Below are positions 49,878 to 58,345 of a stretch of DNA of 64,000 bases, one piece after another. How positions within the stretch are numbered: position 1 is the stretch's first letter; each line of letters begins with the position of its first letter. The translations under genes were made by a program, and so were the position numbers. The stretch is from Nocardia farcinica (GTDB lineage: Bacteria > Actinomycetota > Actinomycetes > Mycobacteriales > Mycobacteriaceae), in the NCBI RefSeq assembly GCF_001182745.1, contig NZ_LN868939.1, positions 2,593,930 to 2,657,929 of the forward strand. The letters run 5' to 3'. Below the pieces are notes generated by a model. That model saw nothing but the letters and a program-made list of their open reading frames with translations, was not told the origin of the DNA and ran no database searches.

Positions 49878-50947
49878 TGGCAGCCCCGCAGTACACCGAA
49901 ATCGCCCGCATGGGCAACTCCCGCTCCAAACGCTGGGGCGCCCGCGTCATCAACTTCCTGATCCACACTCAGGAGGGCAACGGCACGGCCGAATCCCTGG
50001 CCGCCTATCTGAACAATCCCGCGGCCGGCGTGAGCTACCACTACACGCTGCGGGACGGCATCGTCGTCGACGTCGTCGACACCGACTACGCGAGCTGGTC
50101 GGTACTGGACGCCAATGCCTTCACCATCAACTTGTGCTTTGCCGGCTCTCGCGCGGCATGGTCGCGGGAGCAGTGGCTTCAGCGCGACCATGACCTGCGG
50201 ATCGCGGCATGGCTGGCGGTCCAGGACGCCCGCAAGTACGGCTTCTCCACCGACGTCATCGTCCCGGACTACTACCGCGGCGAAGGCATCTCCGACCACA
50301 AGTACGTCACCCGCGAGCTTGGCATCGGGGACCACACCGATGTCGGCTGGAACTTCCCCTGGGACGTCTTCGCCGCTTACGTCCGCGAGTACGCGACCGG
50401 CGCACCCGCGCTGCCACCGGTGAACATGATCGACCAGGAAGCCGAGCGCGCGAAGGCGTGGATCGGCGCCCGAAAGACCGTGGGGGAGAACGTTACCCCT
50501 GACGGCGAGGGCCGATTTGCCGAGTTCGAGAACGGGCATATCTACTGGCACCCGCGCACCGGAGCGCACGCCGTCCCGGCCGCGATCTTCGAGGCGTGGG
50601 CCGAACGCGGCTGGGAGGCCGGGCCGGTCGGCTACCCGATCGGTGACCACACTGTGCTCACCGGCCCTGACGGCGCCCCCTGGGGCGACGTGCAAGGGTT
50701 CGAGAACGGCGCCCTCTATCGCCGCTACGGGCAGCCCGGCTACTGGGTGCACGGCGAGATCCGCAACCGCTGGAACCGCAGCGGATTCGAGAACGGCCCC
50801 TACGGTTGGCCGACCTCGGACGAGATCCCATTCGACACCGGCAGCTACCAGGATTTCGAGCGCGGCCGCATCTACTTCACCCCCAAGCAGACCCTTGGCC
50901 TGCTGCACGGCGACGGCCCCGACACCCCCGTAGCGGACGCCGCCTAA
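49877..50947 (+). CDS. Endolysin: N-acetylmuramoyl-L-alanine amidase with LGFP repeats
   Basis: 356 aa. Residues 1-175 are Amidase_2: VINFLIHTQEG, SYHYTLRDGIVVDVV, and HKYVTRELGIGDHTDVGWNFPW supply the zinc ligands. Residues about 205-350 hold LGFP-type repeats (FAEFENGHIYWHPRTGAHAV, GFENGALYRRYGQPGYWVHG, YQDFERGRIYFTP), which bind the arabinogalactan-mycolate wall of Corynebacteriales. It is the lysin A. ATG 49877 in a TGATG junction. Confidence 0.9.
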   Translation: MAAPQYTEIARMGNSRSKRWGARVINFLIHTQEGNGTAESLAAYLNNPAAGVSYHYTLRDGIVVDVVDTDYASWSVLDANAFTINLCFAGSRAAWSREQWLQRDHDLRIAAWLAVQDARKYGFSTDVIVPDYYRGEGISDHKYVTRELGIGDHTDVGWNFPWDVFAAYVREYATGAPALPPVNMIDQEAERAKAWIGARKTVGENVTPDGEGRFAEFENGHIYWHPRTGAHAVPAAIFEAWAERGWEAGPVGYPIGDHTVLTGPDGAPWGDVQGFENGALYRRYGQPGYWVHGEIRNRWNRSGFENGPYGWPTSDEIPFDTGSYQDFERGRIYFTPKQTLGLLHGDGPDTPVADAA

Positions 50948-50978
50948 TCCAGCCTCCCTCAACGATTCGAGGTACCCC

Positions 50979-51320
50979 ATGTCTTTCGACCGTATCCGTG
51001 ACCTGACCGCTGACGTGCGTGGCCGCATCTACGCCACCCTCGGCTCGGTTCAGGTTCTGCTTGTCACGCTGGGTCTGCTCAACGACGCCGACGCCGCCCT
51101 GTGGGGTGGCGCTGTCGCCGCGCTGGTCGGATTCACCGTCGCCGGCGCGAATTCGACCGCCACCTGGCGCACGTGGCTGTACACCCTGCTGGGTGCGGCG
51201 CAGCCGTTGCTGGTCGCTTACAGCGTCGCCACCGATGCGCAGGCGTCGGCGGTCGTGGCTGTTGTGTCTGCTGCGCTCGGTTTGGGTGTGGCTGCGGCCA
51301 AGACCCCTAGCATCGGCTGA
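50979..51320 (+). CDS. Holin (actinophage type)
   Basis: 113 aa with three likely spans: VQVLLVTLGLLNDADAALWG, GAVAALVGFTVAGANSTA, LYTLLGAAQPLLVAYSVAT, ASAVVAVVSAALGLGVAAA. It matches the small holins after lysin A in mycobacterial and Gordonia phages. Forms membrane lesions that release the endolysin. Confidence 0.8.
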   Translation: MSFDRIRDLTADVRGRIYATLGSVQVLLVTLGLLNDADAALWGGAVAALVGFTVAGANSTATWRTWLYTLLGAAQPLLVAYSVATDAQASAVVAVVSAALGLGVAAAKTPSIG

Positions 51321-51326
51321 CCCGCG

Positions 51327-51692
51327 ATGTGGGATGTGCTCATCCCGGCTATCTCTGGAGGCGTCGGCATGCTCGTGGGGTACATCTCCCCACGGGCACG
51401 CTCGCTGGACTCCCAGCGCGCTGATTTTCAGGCGACGTCCGATCTGCTGATGCGTCAGGTGACCGATCTGCTTGTTCGGGTGAAACATCTGGAGGACCAG
51501 CATGTGGAGGATGTCGCTCGGATCGACGCTCTCGAAGATCAGCATGTCGAGGACACCAAGCAGCATCTGCGCGATGTCCGCCGCATCGATGCTCTGACTG
51601 CGTATGTGAAGGATCTGCTGGCGTTTATTCGCACACATGTGCCGAGCCCGGAGCCTCCACCGATTCCGCCGGAATTTTCAAACGACATATGA
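51327..51692 (+). CDS. Second holin-like or spanin-like protein, 121 aa
   Basis: One N-terminal span (MWDVLIPAISGGVGMLVGYI), then a long coiled coil (LMRQVTDLLVRVKHLEDQHVEDVARIDALEDQHV) and a Pro-rich C-terminus (PSPEPPPIPPEFSNDI). Such membrane-anchored coiled coils follow the holin in mycobacteriophages as a second holin or accessory lysis protein. Confidence 0.7.
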   Translation: MWDVLIPAISGGVGMLVGYISPRARSLDSQRADFQATSDLLMRQVTDLLVRVKHLEDQHVEDVARIDALEDQHVEDTKQHLRDVRRIDALTAYVKDLLAFIRTHVPSPEPPPIPPEFSNDI

Positions 51693-51717
51693 CCCGTTTT
51701 GTAGGGGGTGATCGCTT

Positions 51718-52575
51718 GTGACTGCCCCCAATCAGCCGACACCTGACGGCAGTATCGAGTTGGGTGCTTTCCGGGCGTTGCAGACCGCGACGCCCGAGGA
51801 TGTTCAGGCTTCGTTGAAGGCTGGCGCGAAATTGTCGTTCACGAAGGCGCAGGGGGATCACAAATCGGAAGTGCTGACCCCGATTTCGGAGCGCCCGAAG
51901 TTCACGCAAACGCCGGTCAACTCCGCGCTGTGGACGACGATGGACCCGCGCGAGCACGCGACCGTGCCGCGCACGCAACTGATCCACGGCACGGCGTCGG
52001 GCACAGCATCGGGCGGATCGGGCGACAGTTCCCATTCTCACAATCTGAACCGAATTCCTGACTATCAGCCTGCGGGAAACAATGCGGATTGGGCAGAAAT
52101 TGGGTTTATTCGAGTGCAGCGCGATGCCGATCTCCGTTACGTCGGATTCATGACCGGCGACGCGCAAACGTTCTTCGGAATCAACGCCGCCTATTTGGGC
52201 GTCTACTCGGTCGACACCGAGACGGGTCTGCTGACGCTTCTGACACCGACGCTGGCGGCCACGAACATCAAGAGCCTCGTGACGGACATCAACACCGAGA
52301 CCCGGTTCGACATGGGGCTGACGATAGAAGCCGAGCAAGATCAGGTTTTCGCGGTCGCCCTGCTCCAGGACACCAGCTCAATCCAGACTGCGGCGTCGCT
52401 GATGTGTGTGCGAATCACCGACCTGAACCGGTTCGAGGGTACGAAATACCCGCGCAGACCTTACTGCTACGCCGGACCGTCGCCACTGTCCGCGCTGCCA
52501 CAGACAATCACCGCCGCCAATCAGCACTGGGATTCGTCAACGAAGTTGCCGTTCTTCTATCTTCGGGAGGTGTAA
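51718..52575 (+). CDS. Putative tail fibre / receptor-binding protein, 285 aa
   Basis: GTG 51718. The N-terminal TPEDVQASLKAGAKLSFTK and RTQLIHGTASGTASGG linker lead to a beta-rich body (RYVGFMTGDAQTFFGINAAY, LGVYSVDTETGLLTLLTP, VFAVALLQDTSSIQTAASLM). The position after lysis genes and low-complexity linker suggest a fibre or decoration protein. Confidence 0.6.
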   Translation: MTAPNQPTPDGSIELGAFRALQTATPEDVQASLKAGAKLSFTKAQGDHKSEVLTPISERPKFTQTPVNSALWTTMDPREHATVPRTQLIHGTASGTASGGSGDSSHSHNLNRIPDYQPAGNNADWAEIGFIRVQRDADLRYVGFMTGDAQTFFGINAAYLGVYSVDTETGLLTLLTPTLAATNIKSLVTDINTETRFDMGLTIEAEQDQVFAVALLQDTSSIQTAASLMCVRITDLNRFEGTKYPRRPYCYAGPSPLSALPQTITAANQHWDSSTKLPFFYLREV

Positions 52576-53018
52576 TGGCCGACAAGCTCCAGCACGTTAA
52601 GAACTTCTTTTACGGCGTGGTGATGGATGGATTCGGTCAGCGCCGGCATATCGGAATGGACGAACAGCCGGACGACATAAAGTACATCCACAACAAGCTG
52701 GTTCCGGCTCTTTGGCATGCGATAAAAACCGACGACCCTGAGTTCGATCCTCAAGCGATGTGGTTCGATGATCCGCCTGCACCCATGAGTGAGGCGACGA
52801 GCACCGGAGCCGTGCGCTGGTTCGTCGAGATACAAGAGGCATTGAAGGCCCAAATGGAGCTGATGCCAGACGGTCGAAGCAGTGCGCTGTACACCCGCCT
52901 TTTCAAATCCTCGGCCCAGTATGGGTGTTTTCTCGACGATCTCACGGTCGCACTTATGAAGGACGACCCCGAGTGGCGCGGCCCCTACATCGACACCACC
53001 CCGCCGCTTCCCACGTAG
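52575..53018 (+). CDS. Hypothetical tail-region protein, 147 aa
   Basis: MADKLQHVKNFFYGVVMDGF, AMWFDDPPAPMSEATSTG, LYTRLFKSSAQYGCFLDDLT. ATG overlaps the fibre stop by one base. Helical; probably a chaperone or accessory for the fibre. Not recognised. Confidence 0.55.
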   Translation: MADKLQHVKNFFYGVVMDGFGQRRHIGMDEQPDDIKYIHNKLVPALWHAIKTDDPEFDPQAMWFDDPPAPMSEATSTGAVRWFVEIQEALKAQMELMPDGRSSALYTRLFKSSAQYGCFLDDLTVALMKDDPEWRGPYIDTTPPLPT

Positions 53019-53049
53019 CGGGTGGATATTCCCTGCGAGGGGACACGAA

Positions 53050-53358
53050 ATGACAATCGGACACCAGCCGCTCGTGGACAGTCTCGTCCTCGTCAACGGC
53101 CAGGACTTCATTCACGAAATCCTCATGCCCGCAGGCGAAACCGTGCCCGCAGGCACCACCTGCAAAATCGTCATCTACGACATGGCGGGCGACGTGGTCA
53201 CTGAATGGCCCGCAACGGTCGTCTCCAACAGCATCAGCTGGGATGTCGCATCCGAGTCCGCCGACACCATCAATTTGCCAGCAACGTACCGCATTTACGT
53301 CCATTACTCCGACGGCGCGGATTTCTGCTGGTACCGCGGGCCGATCGTCCGCTACTGA
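53050..53358 (+). CDS. LtfC-like beta-sandwich tail protein, 102 aa
   Basis: LVNGQDFIHEILMPAGETVPAGTTCKIVIYD, ISWDVASESADTINLPATY and a short C-terminus resemble the LtfC/p132/Gp6 beta-sandwich domain of mycobacteriophage minor tail proteins. The role is likely structural in the fibre tip. Confidence 0.7.
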   Translation: MTIGHQPLVDSLVLVNGQDFIHEILMPAGETVPAGTTCKIVIYDMAGDVVTEWPATVVSNSISWDVASESADTINLPATYRIYVHYSDGADFCWYRGPIVRY

Positions 53359-53408
53359 CTTCCTGACTCTCTTACCCGACGTCGGTTCGGGTTGATCGAG
53401 GTGAACCA

Positions 53409-53762
53409 ATGGCAATTGCTGTTGCCGCGACCCGGCAAGTGCTCGCCGACGCGTACAAGAATCTGTCCGGTACCGCCCAGGTGTGGGTGTCGCTGCATAC
53501 TGCCGACCCTGGCACGACTGGTGCGAGTGAGGCGACGGGCGGCGGGTATGTCCGGGTCCAGGGCACGTGGACTTCCGGGTCCGGTGGCGCTCTGTCGATG
53601 TCGGAGTTGACATTCACGGCCCCGGCTGGCACGTACACGCATGCAGGGCTGTGGTCGGCGTCGAGCGCGGGCACCTTCTTCGACAAGTGTGCCCTGACCC
53701 CCAGCATCACCATCGGCTCCGCTGGCACCATCAAGGTCACGCCCAGCTTCGCGCTGAGCTGA
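53409..53762 (+). CDS. Minor tail/fibre protein, 117 aa
   Basis: AAATRQVLADAYKNLSGTAQVWVSLHTADPG, RVQGTWTSGSGGALSMSELT and an all-beta C-terminus. Conserved actinophage pattern of short fibre-like proteins (a VSLHTADPG box). It precedes the repeat-rich fibre. Confidence 0.7.
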   Translation: MAIAVAATRQVLADAYKNLSGTAQVWVSLHTADPGTTGASEATGGGYVRVQGTWTSGSGGALSMSELTFTAPAGTYTHAGLWSASSAGTFFDKCALTPSITIGSAGTIKVTPSFALS

Positions 53763-53769
53763 GCGGCGG

Positions 53770-54678
53770 ATGCTTCCCGCACATTCACGCAGGCGCGCCG
53801 CCCTGCCGGGGAGGTCGAACAGCAGCGGCGCCCTCCCCGCCGGCACCTGGACGCGCCTGCCGAAGGGCGTGTTGTACGAGCCTCCGCCGATAGTTCCGTT
53901 CAACGCTGAGGGCGTTTTGACGGTGTCGGCGGTCCCGCACACTGTGGCTGCCTTCGGGGGAGAGGCGACCTTGCAAGCGTTGGCTGCGGCCGTGGCTGGG
54001 GCTGGGTTTACTGCTGAGGGCACGTTTGTGGTGCCGACGAATGAGGCGGACGCCTTGTTCGAGGCGGTGGGTGCACTGTCGGCGTCGGCGGTCCCGCACG
54101 CGGTCGCGCAGTTTACGGCGGCTGGGATACTGGCAGCCCTCGGTGTCGCATCGGCCAGTGCCGGTTTCACCGCGGTCGCTGCGCTGGGTGCCTCGGTCAC
54201 TCCGACCGCAACGGCTGGGTTCAGCGGTGCGGGCACATTGTCGGCGGTGGCGTCGATCTTCAACCCGTCGTCGATGACGAAGTCGGGCACCTTCTCCGGC
54301 CTGACGAGCGGGTTCGTCCCGGTGACCGGCTGGGTGGCTGACACGACGAACTATCCCGGCTCGTCGGTCTCGGGCAGTGACCTGGTGGTGCAGTCGACGG
54401 GTACGGGTAAGACGGTGTCGGCGTCGGTCGTGTGGACGGCGTCAGGTGCTTTCGCCCGCAATGTGACGATGCGGTTGAAGAACCAGACCACCGGCGCGAT
54501 CCTCGCCACCGGCGACCCTGTGTCGGTCCCAGGGAATGGCAGCGCGACCGCGACGGTGACCGCGACTGGCGTGTCGGTGACTGCCGGTGATCTGATCCGG
54601 CTGGAGGCTGACGGCGGTAACACGACGTCGCGGCCGACGGCGCAGACGAACACGAACAGTTACGTGCGTGTCACGTGA
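53770..54678 (+). CDS. Repeat-containing tail fibre protein, 302 aa
   Basis: Residues about 45-165 are imperfect repeats of 20-26 residues built on F-x-x-x-G-x-L-x-A-x-A (FNAEGVLTVSAVPHTVAAF, FTAAGILAALGVASASAGF, FSGAGTLSAVA). The C-terminal 125 residues form a beta domain (TKSGTFSGLTSGFVPVTGW, NVTMRLKNQTTGAILATG). Such variable repeats are typical of fibre tips. It is the last gene of the late operon. Confidence 0.7.
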   Translation: MLPAHSRRRAALPGRSNSSGALPAGTWTRLPKGVLYEPPPIVPFNAEGVLTVSAVPHTVAAFGGEATLQALAAAVAGAGFTAEGTFVVPTNEADALFEAVGALSASAVPHAVAQFTAAGILAALGVASASAGFTAVAALGASVTPTATAGFSGAGTLSAVASIFNPSSMTKSGTFSGLTSGFVPVTGWVADTTNYPGSSVSGSDLVVQSTGTGKTVSASVVWTASGAFARNVTMRLKNQTTGAILATGDPVSVPGNGSATATVTATGVSVTAGDLIRLEADGGNTTSRPTAQTNTNSYVRVT

Positions 54679-54684
54679 TGCTTT

Positions 54685-54733
54685 GGGCGTCCCATCTTCC
54701 AGCGTTGCTGGTGGGTGGGGCGCCCGCTTTTTC
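54685..54733 (+). terminator. Late-operon terminator
   Basis: GGGCG-t-CCCA...CCAGC-GTT-GCTGG...TGGG-g-CGCCC is a long interrupted stem followed by GCTTTTTCG. It ends the structural operon. Confidence 0.85.
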
Positions 54734-54810
54734 GTTTGGGTGTGTTGTGACACGATTCGGTAGTGTTTGTTCGATGAGTCACGGTCTGGTGTCGGGGTGG
54801 TGGCTGGTGC

Positions 54811-54855
54811 GTGACGTGACAGCAAACCCGCGCTAGTATTCGAACACGCGTTCGA
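54811..54855 (+). promoter_or_regulatory. LexA-controlled promoter 1 (SOS box)
   Basis: GTGACG (54811-54816), 17 bp, TAGTAT (54834-54839), then TCGAACACGCGTTCGA (54840-54855), an exact TCGAAC-N4-GTTCGA box covering the predicted start site. Controls the gene at 54889 and perhaps the following operon. Confidence 0.85.
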
Positions 54856-54888
54856 TCATGGTTTGAAGGAAAGGCAAAGGGGGCACCG

Positions 54889-55224
54889 GTGCACACGCGA
54901 CCCGACTACCAGGAATTCGACTGCCGACAAGTCGCCGCGACCGCAACCGGCATCCTCAACGCCTTCGGCATCACCACCCACCCAGCTGACGGGCACCCAA
55001 GCATCTGGATCGATCACGGCTGGCAGTGGTGGCGCCAGATCGGTCACCTGTCCGTGCGGGATGAGGCGATCCACATTTGGCCGCATCGCGGCATCAGTGA
55101 AGCCGATATGAGTGTGCTGCGCGGTGCGGCCTGCGAAGCGTTCTGCACTCCGCCGGCCGTCACTGCTCATTGGGTGCACACGGGCAGCGAATGGGAATGC
55201 GCCATCTCCGTCCGCGCACAGTAG
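54889..55224 (+). CDS. SOS-regulated hypothetical protein, 111 aa
   Basis: GTG 54889 with GGGGG at the right distance. MHTRPDYQEFDCRQVAATAT, WIDHGWQWWRQIGHLSVRDE, SEADMSVLRGAACEAFCTPP. A compact, Trp-rich protein with two conserved-looking cysteines. DNA-damage control is inferred from the upstream LexA box. Function unknown. Confidence 0.65.
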   Translation: MHTRPDYQEFDCRQVAATATGILNAFGITTHPADGHPSIWIDHGWQWWRQIGHLSVRDEAIHIWPHRGISEADMSVLRGAACEAFCTPPAVTAHWVHTGSEWECAISVRAQ

Positions 55225-55308
55225 TGCGTAGTATTGGTTGTAGACGTGAGTGTGTGGTGAAAGCTAGTATCGGTGGGTTCCCTTACCCTCTCGTTCGAGG
55301 AGCCCACG

Positions 55309-55962
55309 TTGACCACCCCCACCAGCCCGCCCGGCGGCGACTTCCCCTGCTGCACCACCCCGACCCCGCGTGCCGAGCTGTCCCGTGAACACCTGGCGGT
55401 GTTCGCCGTCGACCCCCACGCCGCAGCCGAGTCGGAAGTCGCGGCGATGGCGCAGGAGCTGGTGGCCGCCCGCGCCCGGATCGCGGAGATGGAGAGCGAA
55501 CGCGCCGCCGCGACCGCCGCGTCCCTGGGCGGCGGCGTTTACAGCTTCGCGTTCGACCGTGCCCGCGCCTCCGTAGAGCACATCGTCACGACCGACGCGT
55601 GGCGGGACAAGCTGTCGGCGGCCGACCGCGCCAGCCTGGTCGACCAGCTCGACACGGCCATGCGCGCAGGCATGGAACCCGCCATCGCGAACGCCGTCGT
55701 CGCTGGGTCCGTGCTTGCTGGGCGCGCCCGATTCGCCGAGCTGGAGAAGCGCGTCGCCGAGCTGGAGGGCGAGCTTGGGCCACTGCGCACGCAGCGCAGC
55801 GCCGCCTACGCGATCCTCGCCAGCATCGCGGCCGAGCTGGGAGCGGAAGAAGAGACCCGGTGGGAGTGCCTGCCGGAGATGGCGCGCGCCCTCGCCACGC
55901 GCAAGATCAACCCCGACACCGTCCTGTGGGCTCCCACCGAGGAAGGGCAGGCCGATGCCTGA
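55309..55962 (+). CDS. Coiled-coil protein, 217 aa
   Basis: TTG 55309 follows GAGGAG; the earlier frame start lacks a ribosome site. Sequence: Cys pair at FPCCTT, coiled coil (AAESEVAAMAQELVAARARIAEMESERAAA), then a region with EKRVAELEGELGPLRTQRSA and IAAELGAEEE. Similar coiled-coil plus tail proteins recur in this operon (58342, 58815). TAGTAT near 55266 may be a promoter. Confidence 0.55.
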   Translation: MTTPTSPPGGDFPCCTTPTPRAELSREHLAVFAVDPHAAAESEVAAMAQELVAARARIAEMESERAAATAASLGGGVYSFAFDRARASVEHIVTTDAWRDKLSAADRASLVDQLDTAMRAGMEPAIANAVVAGSVLAGRARFAELEKRVAELEGELGPLRTQRSAAYAILASIAAELGAEEETRWECLPEMARALATRKINPDTVLWAPTEEGQADA

Positions 55963-56509
55963 GCGGACGCCGCGACTGACCGCCGAGGAGCTGGAGGCCC
56001 TGCGTGAGGCCACGCTCCAGCACTACGAGGCCGCCGGCTACCCGGACGAGCTGACCGACCGTCTGCGCGCCTACACCGACGAGCCGGACGGCGGGCTGAT
56101 CAACCTGATCGACATGGCCAGCTCGCTGGCCCGCAGCCACGAGGCCGCGCTGGAACGGATCGCCGAGCTGGAGGCCGAGCGCGCCCGCCTGGTCGAGGGC
56201 GTGGCATCGACGGTGCGCAGGTTCAGCGCGACCCTGGATGAGCGGGACGCCCTGCGCGCCCGCCTCGCCGAGCTGGAGACGCAGCAGCAGCCGCGCGTCA
56301 TCACCGACCTCGCCGAGCTGGACGGGCTGCCGCCCTTCGCGGTCATTCGCGCTGGGAGCGTCATCTATCAGCACGTCGGCTACGGCGTTTGGCTCACGCC
56401 AGGCATCCACCCGCGCACCCACAGCGTGTGGCTTCTCCAGCACGCCGCACGCCAGCGCGTGCAGGTCATCGTCCTGTGGACGCCCGAGCAGGAGGCGGCT
56501 GATGCCTGA
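55955..56509 (+). CDS. Coiled-coil accessory protein, 184 aa
   Basis: RTPRLTAEELEALREATLQHYEAAG, a central RIAELEAERARLVEGVASTV coiled coil, then AELDGLPPFAVIRAGSVIY and a closing QRVQVIVLWTPEQEAADA. The last motif (VLWTPEQE) also ends the 58815 protein, so the two share a C-terminal domain. Role unknown. Confidence 0.55.
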   Translation: MPERTPRLTAEELEALREATLQHYEAAGYPDELTDRLRAYTDEPDGGLINLIDMASSLARSHEAALERIAELEAERARLVEGVASTVRRFSATLDERDALRARLAELETQQQPRVITDLAELDGLPPFAVIRAGSVIYQHVGYGVWLTPGIHPRTHSVWLLQHAARQRVQVIVLWTPEQEAADA

Positions 56510-56984
56510 CCAGATACCCGCACTGACCATGTCCGGCTACTACCCGCCCGCTGCCCTACGAAAGGAAATTCACCTCATGCAGACTCTCGCCGACGCCGTC
56601 GCCTTCACCGGCGTCACCGTCCACGACTGGCTCGACCACACCGCCGAGATCCCGCGCGTGTCCCGTGCCGCCGCGCAGGGCGATGTGCTGATCCTGCGTG
56701 TCACGCTCGCCCCGGCCCGCACCGTGATGCCCTCTCGTGTCGTGGTCGTGGCATCGGAGGCCAGCAGCCACACCCACACCCTGCATCCGTCCGGCCCCTG
56801 CTTCTACACCCCCCACACCCCGGCCGGGGCCGGGGATGTGCTGCTCGGACTGCTCACTGTGCCGGAGGGCAGCACGGCGGTGCTGATCCATCAGGAGCAC
56901 GGCGGACTGGAGATCCTGCCCGGCACGTATCAGGTGCGGCGTCAGCGGGAGCTGGCCGACGAGTGGCGGATGGTGGCTGACTGA
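56502..56984 (+). CDS. Hypothetical protein, 160 aa
   Basis: ATG 56502 overlaps the previous stop; ATG 56577 behind AAAGGAA is an equally good start. The body, DVLILRVTLAPARTVMPSRV, VVASEASSHTHTLHPSGPCF, EGSTAVLIHQEHGGLEILPGTYQVRRQRE, is beta-rich and resembles the accessory proteins paired with DUF6745 genes. Its stop overlaps the next ATG. Confidence 0.55.
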   Translation: MPDQIPALTMSGYYPPAALRKEIHLMQTLADAVAFTGVTVHDWLDHTAEIPRVSRAAAQGDVLILRVTLAPARTVMPSRVVVVASEASSHTHTLHPSGPCFYTPHTPAGAGDVLLGLLTVPEGSTAVLIHQEHGGLEILPGTYQVRRQRELADEWRMVAD

Positions 56985-58345
56985 TGCGCATCGATCAGCT
57001 GACCGACGAGCAGGCCGCAATGCTGCCTGTGATCCGCGACGAGTGGATTCGGGCAGGGTTGTCTACCGAGCCTGCCGACCGCGCTGCTGCTGAGGCCGGG
57101 GTCCGCAAAGCGTACGCGGCGGCCGGTCTGGAGCCGCCCCGGCTGGTGATCTGGCTCGACTCCCCCCTTGCCGGTGCGATCGGCCAGGCCATCGTCCGCA
57201 CCCCCCCGCGCACCTCGGCCCGCGTGCAGGCCCAGGTGCGGGCCCAGGTGCAGGCCCAGGTGTGGGCCCAGGTGTGGGCCCAGGTGGGGGACCAGGTGTG
57301 GGCCCAGGTGGGGGACCAGGTGTGGGCCCAGGTGGGGGACCAGGTGGGGGACCAGGTGTGGGCCCAGGTGGGGGACCAGGTGTGGGCCCAGGTGGGGGAC
57401 CAGGTGTGGGCCCAGGTGGAGGACCAGGTGGGGGACCAGGTGTGGGCCCAGGTGGGGGACCAGGTGTGGGCCCAGGTGGGGGACCAGGTGCGGGCCCAGG
57501 TGGGGGACCAGGTGCGGGCCCAGGTGGGGGACCAGGTGCGGGCCCAGGTGGGGGACCAGGTGCGGGCCCAGGTGGGGGACCAGGTGTGGGCCCAGGTGGA
57601 GGACCAGGTGTGGGCCCAGGTGGAGGACCAGGTGGGGGACCAGGTGTGGGCCCAGGTGGGGGACCAGGTGTGGGCCCAGGTGGAGGACTGGTGCACCGGC
57701 GCGCTCGGCCGATGGGAATGCGGCTGGCTGTCCTTCTACGCCGCGCTCGGCCGGCTCGGGATCGACGTCTCACGCCTGGACGGACTGGTCGAGATCGAGC
57801 GCTCGGCAGGCTGGTGGTGGCCGATGCGCGATGCGGTCGTCCTCACCGACCGCCCGTCCGTCATCAGCCGGGACAAAGACGGACGCCTGCACAGCGCGGC
57901 CGGACCGGCCGTGCTGTACCGGGACGGATTCGCCGTGCACGCCTGGCACGGCACCCGCGTGCCCGCCGACCTGATCGAGACCGGATGGGACACCGCGCGG
58001 ATCCTGCGTGAGCCCAATGCCGAGGTGCGCAGGTGCGCGATCGAGCGCATGGGCTGGGATGTCTTCATCGCCTCATCCGGCATGAGGCAAGTAGGCGACG
58101 CCGTACCCGATCCGGGCAATGCCCCGCACACGCTCGCACTCTACGACCTGCCTGACACCCTCTCCGACATGTTCGAGGAGCCCGCCCGGATCCTGCTGTG
58201 CACCAACGGGTCACCTGAGCGTGACGGCACCCGCCACCGGTTCGGGCTGGTCGTGCCCGGCCACCACACCGATCCCGTCGCCGCAGCCGCCGACCTCTAC
58301 GACATCCCCGTGCAGGCGTACAGGCAGCTGGAGGTACGCCGATGA
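56984..58345 (+). CDS. DUF6745-type protein with 39 four-residue repeats
   Basis: 453 aa. Residues 81-236 are 39 tandem units of V-W/R/G-A/D-Q (VWAQ, VGDQ, VRAQ, VEDQ), an amphipathic helix or beta-solenoid-like spacer. The flanks are typical of DUF6745: LVIWLDSPLAGAIGQAIVR before, and DWCTGALGRWECGWLSFYAALG, DGRLHSAAGPAVLYRDGFAVHAWHGTRVP, ILREPNAEVRRCAIERMGWD after. Function unknown; repeat number should vary among strains. The 468-bp repeat also stays open in other frames. Confidence 0.75.
   Translation: MRIDQLTDEQAAMLPVIRDEWIRAGLSTEPADRAAAEAGVRKAYAAAGLEPPRLVIWLDSPLAGAIGQAIVRTPPRTSARVQAQVRAQVQAQVWAQVWAQVGDQVWAQVGDQVWAQVGDQVGDQVWAQVGDQVWAQVGDQVWAQVEDQVGDQVWAQVGDQVWAQVGDQVRAQVGDQVRAQVGDQVRAQVGDQVRAQVGDQVWAQVEDQVWAQVEDQVGDQVWAQVGDQVWAQVEDWCTGALGRWECGWLSFYAALGRLGIDVSRLDGLVEIERSAGWWWPMRDAVVLTDRPSVISRDKDGRLHSAAGPAVLYRDGFAVHAWHGTRVPADLIETGWDTARILREPNAEVRRCAIERMGWDVFIASSGMRQVGDAVPDPGNAPHTLALYDLPDTLSDMFEEPARILLCTNGSPERDGTRHRFGLVVPGHHTDPVAAAADLYDIPVQAYRQLEVRR
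57224..57691 (+). repeat. 12-bp minisatellite, 39 units
   Basis: Alternating GTGTGGGCCCAG and GTGGGGGACCAG variants (also GTGCGGGCCCAG, GTGGAGGACCAG) in uninterrupted tandem, 468 bp, all in frame with the DUF6745 gene. There are no spacers, so it is not CRISPR. Slippage-prone. Confidence 0.9.

Noticed and set aside
57224..57691. CRISPR array
   Set aside because: Tandem repeats have no spacers and there are no cas genes.
57063..58011. Long Gly-Pro-rich and PTWAHTW-type frames over the 12-bp repeat
   Set aside because: They arise because the 12-bp unit is a multiple of three and lacks stops in most frames; only the DUF6745 frame has meaningful flanks.
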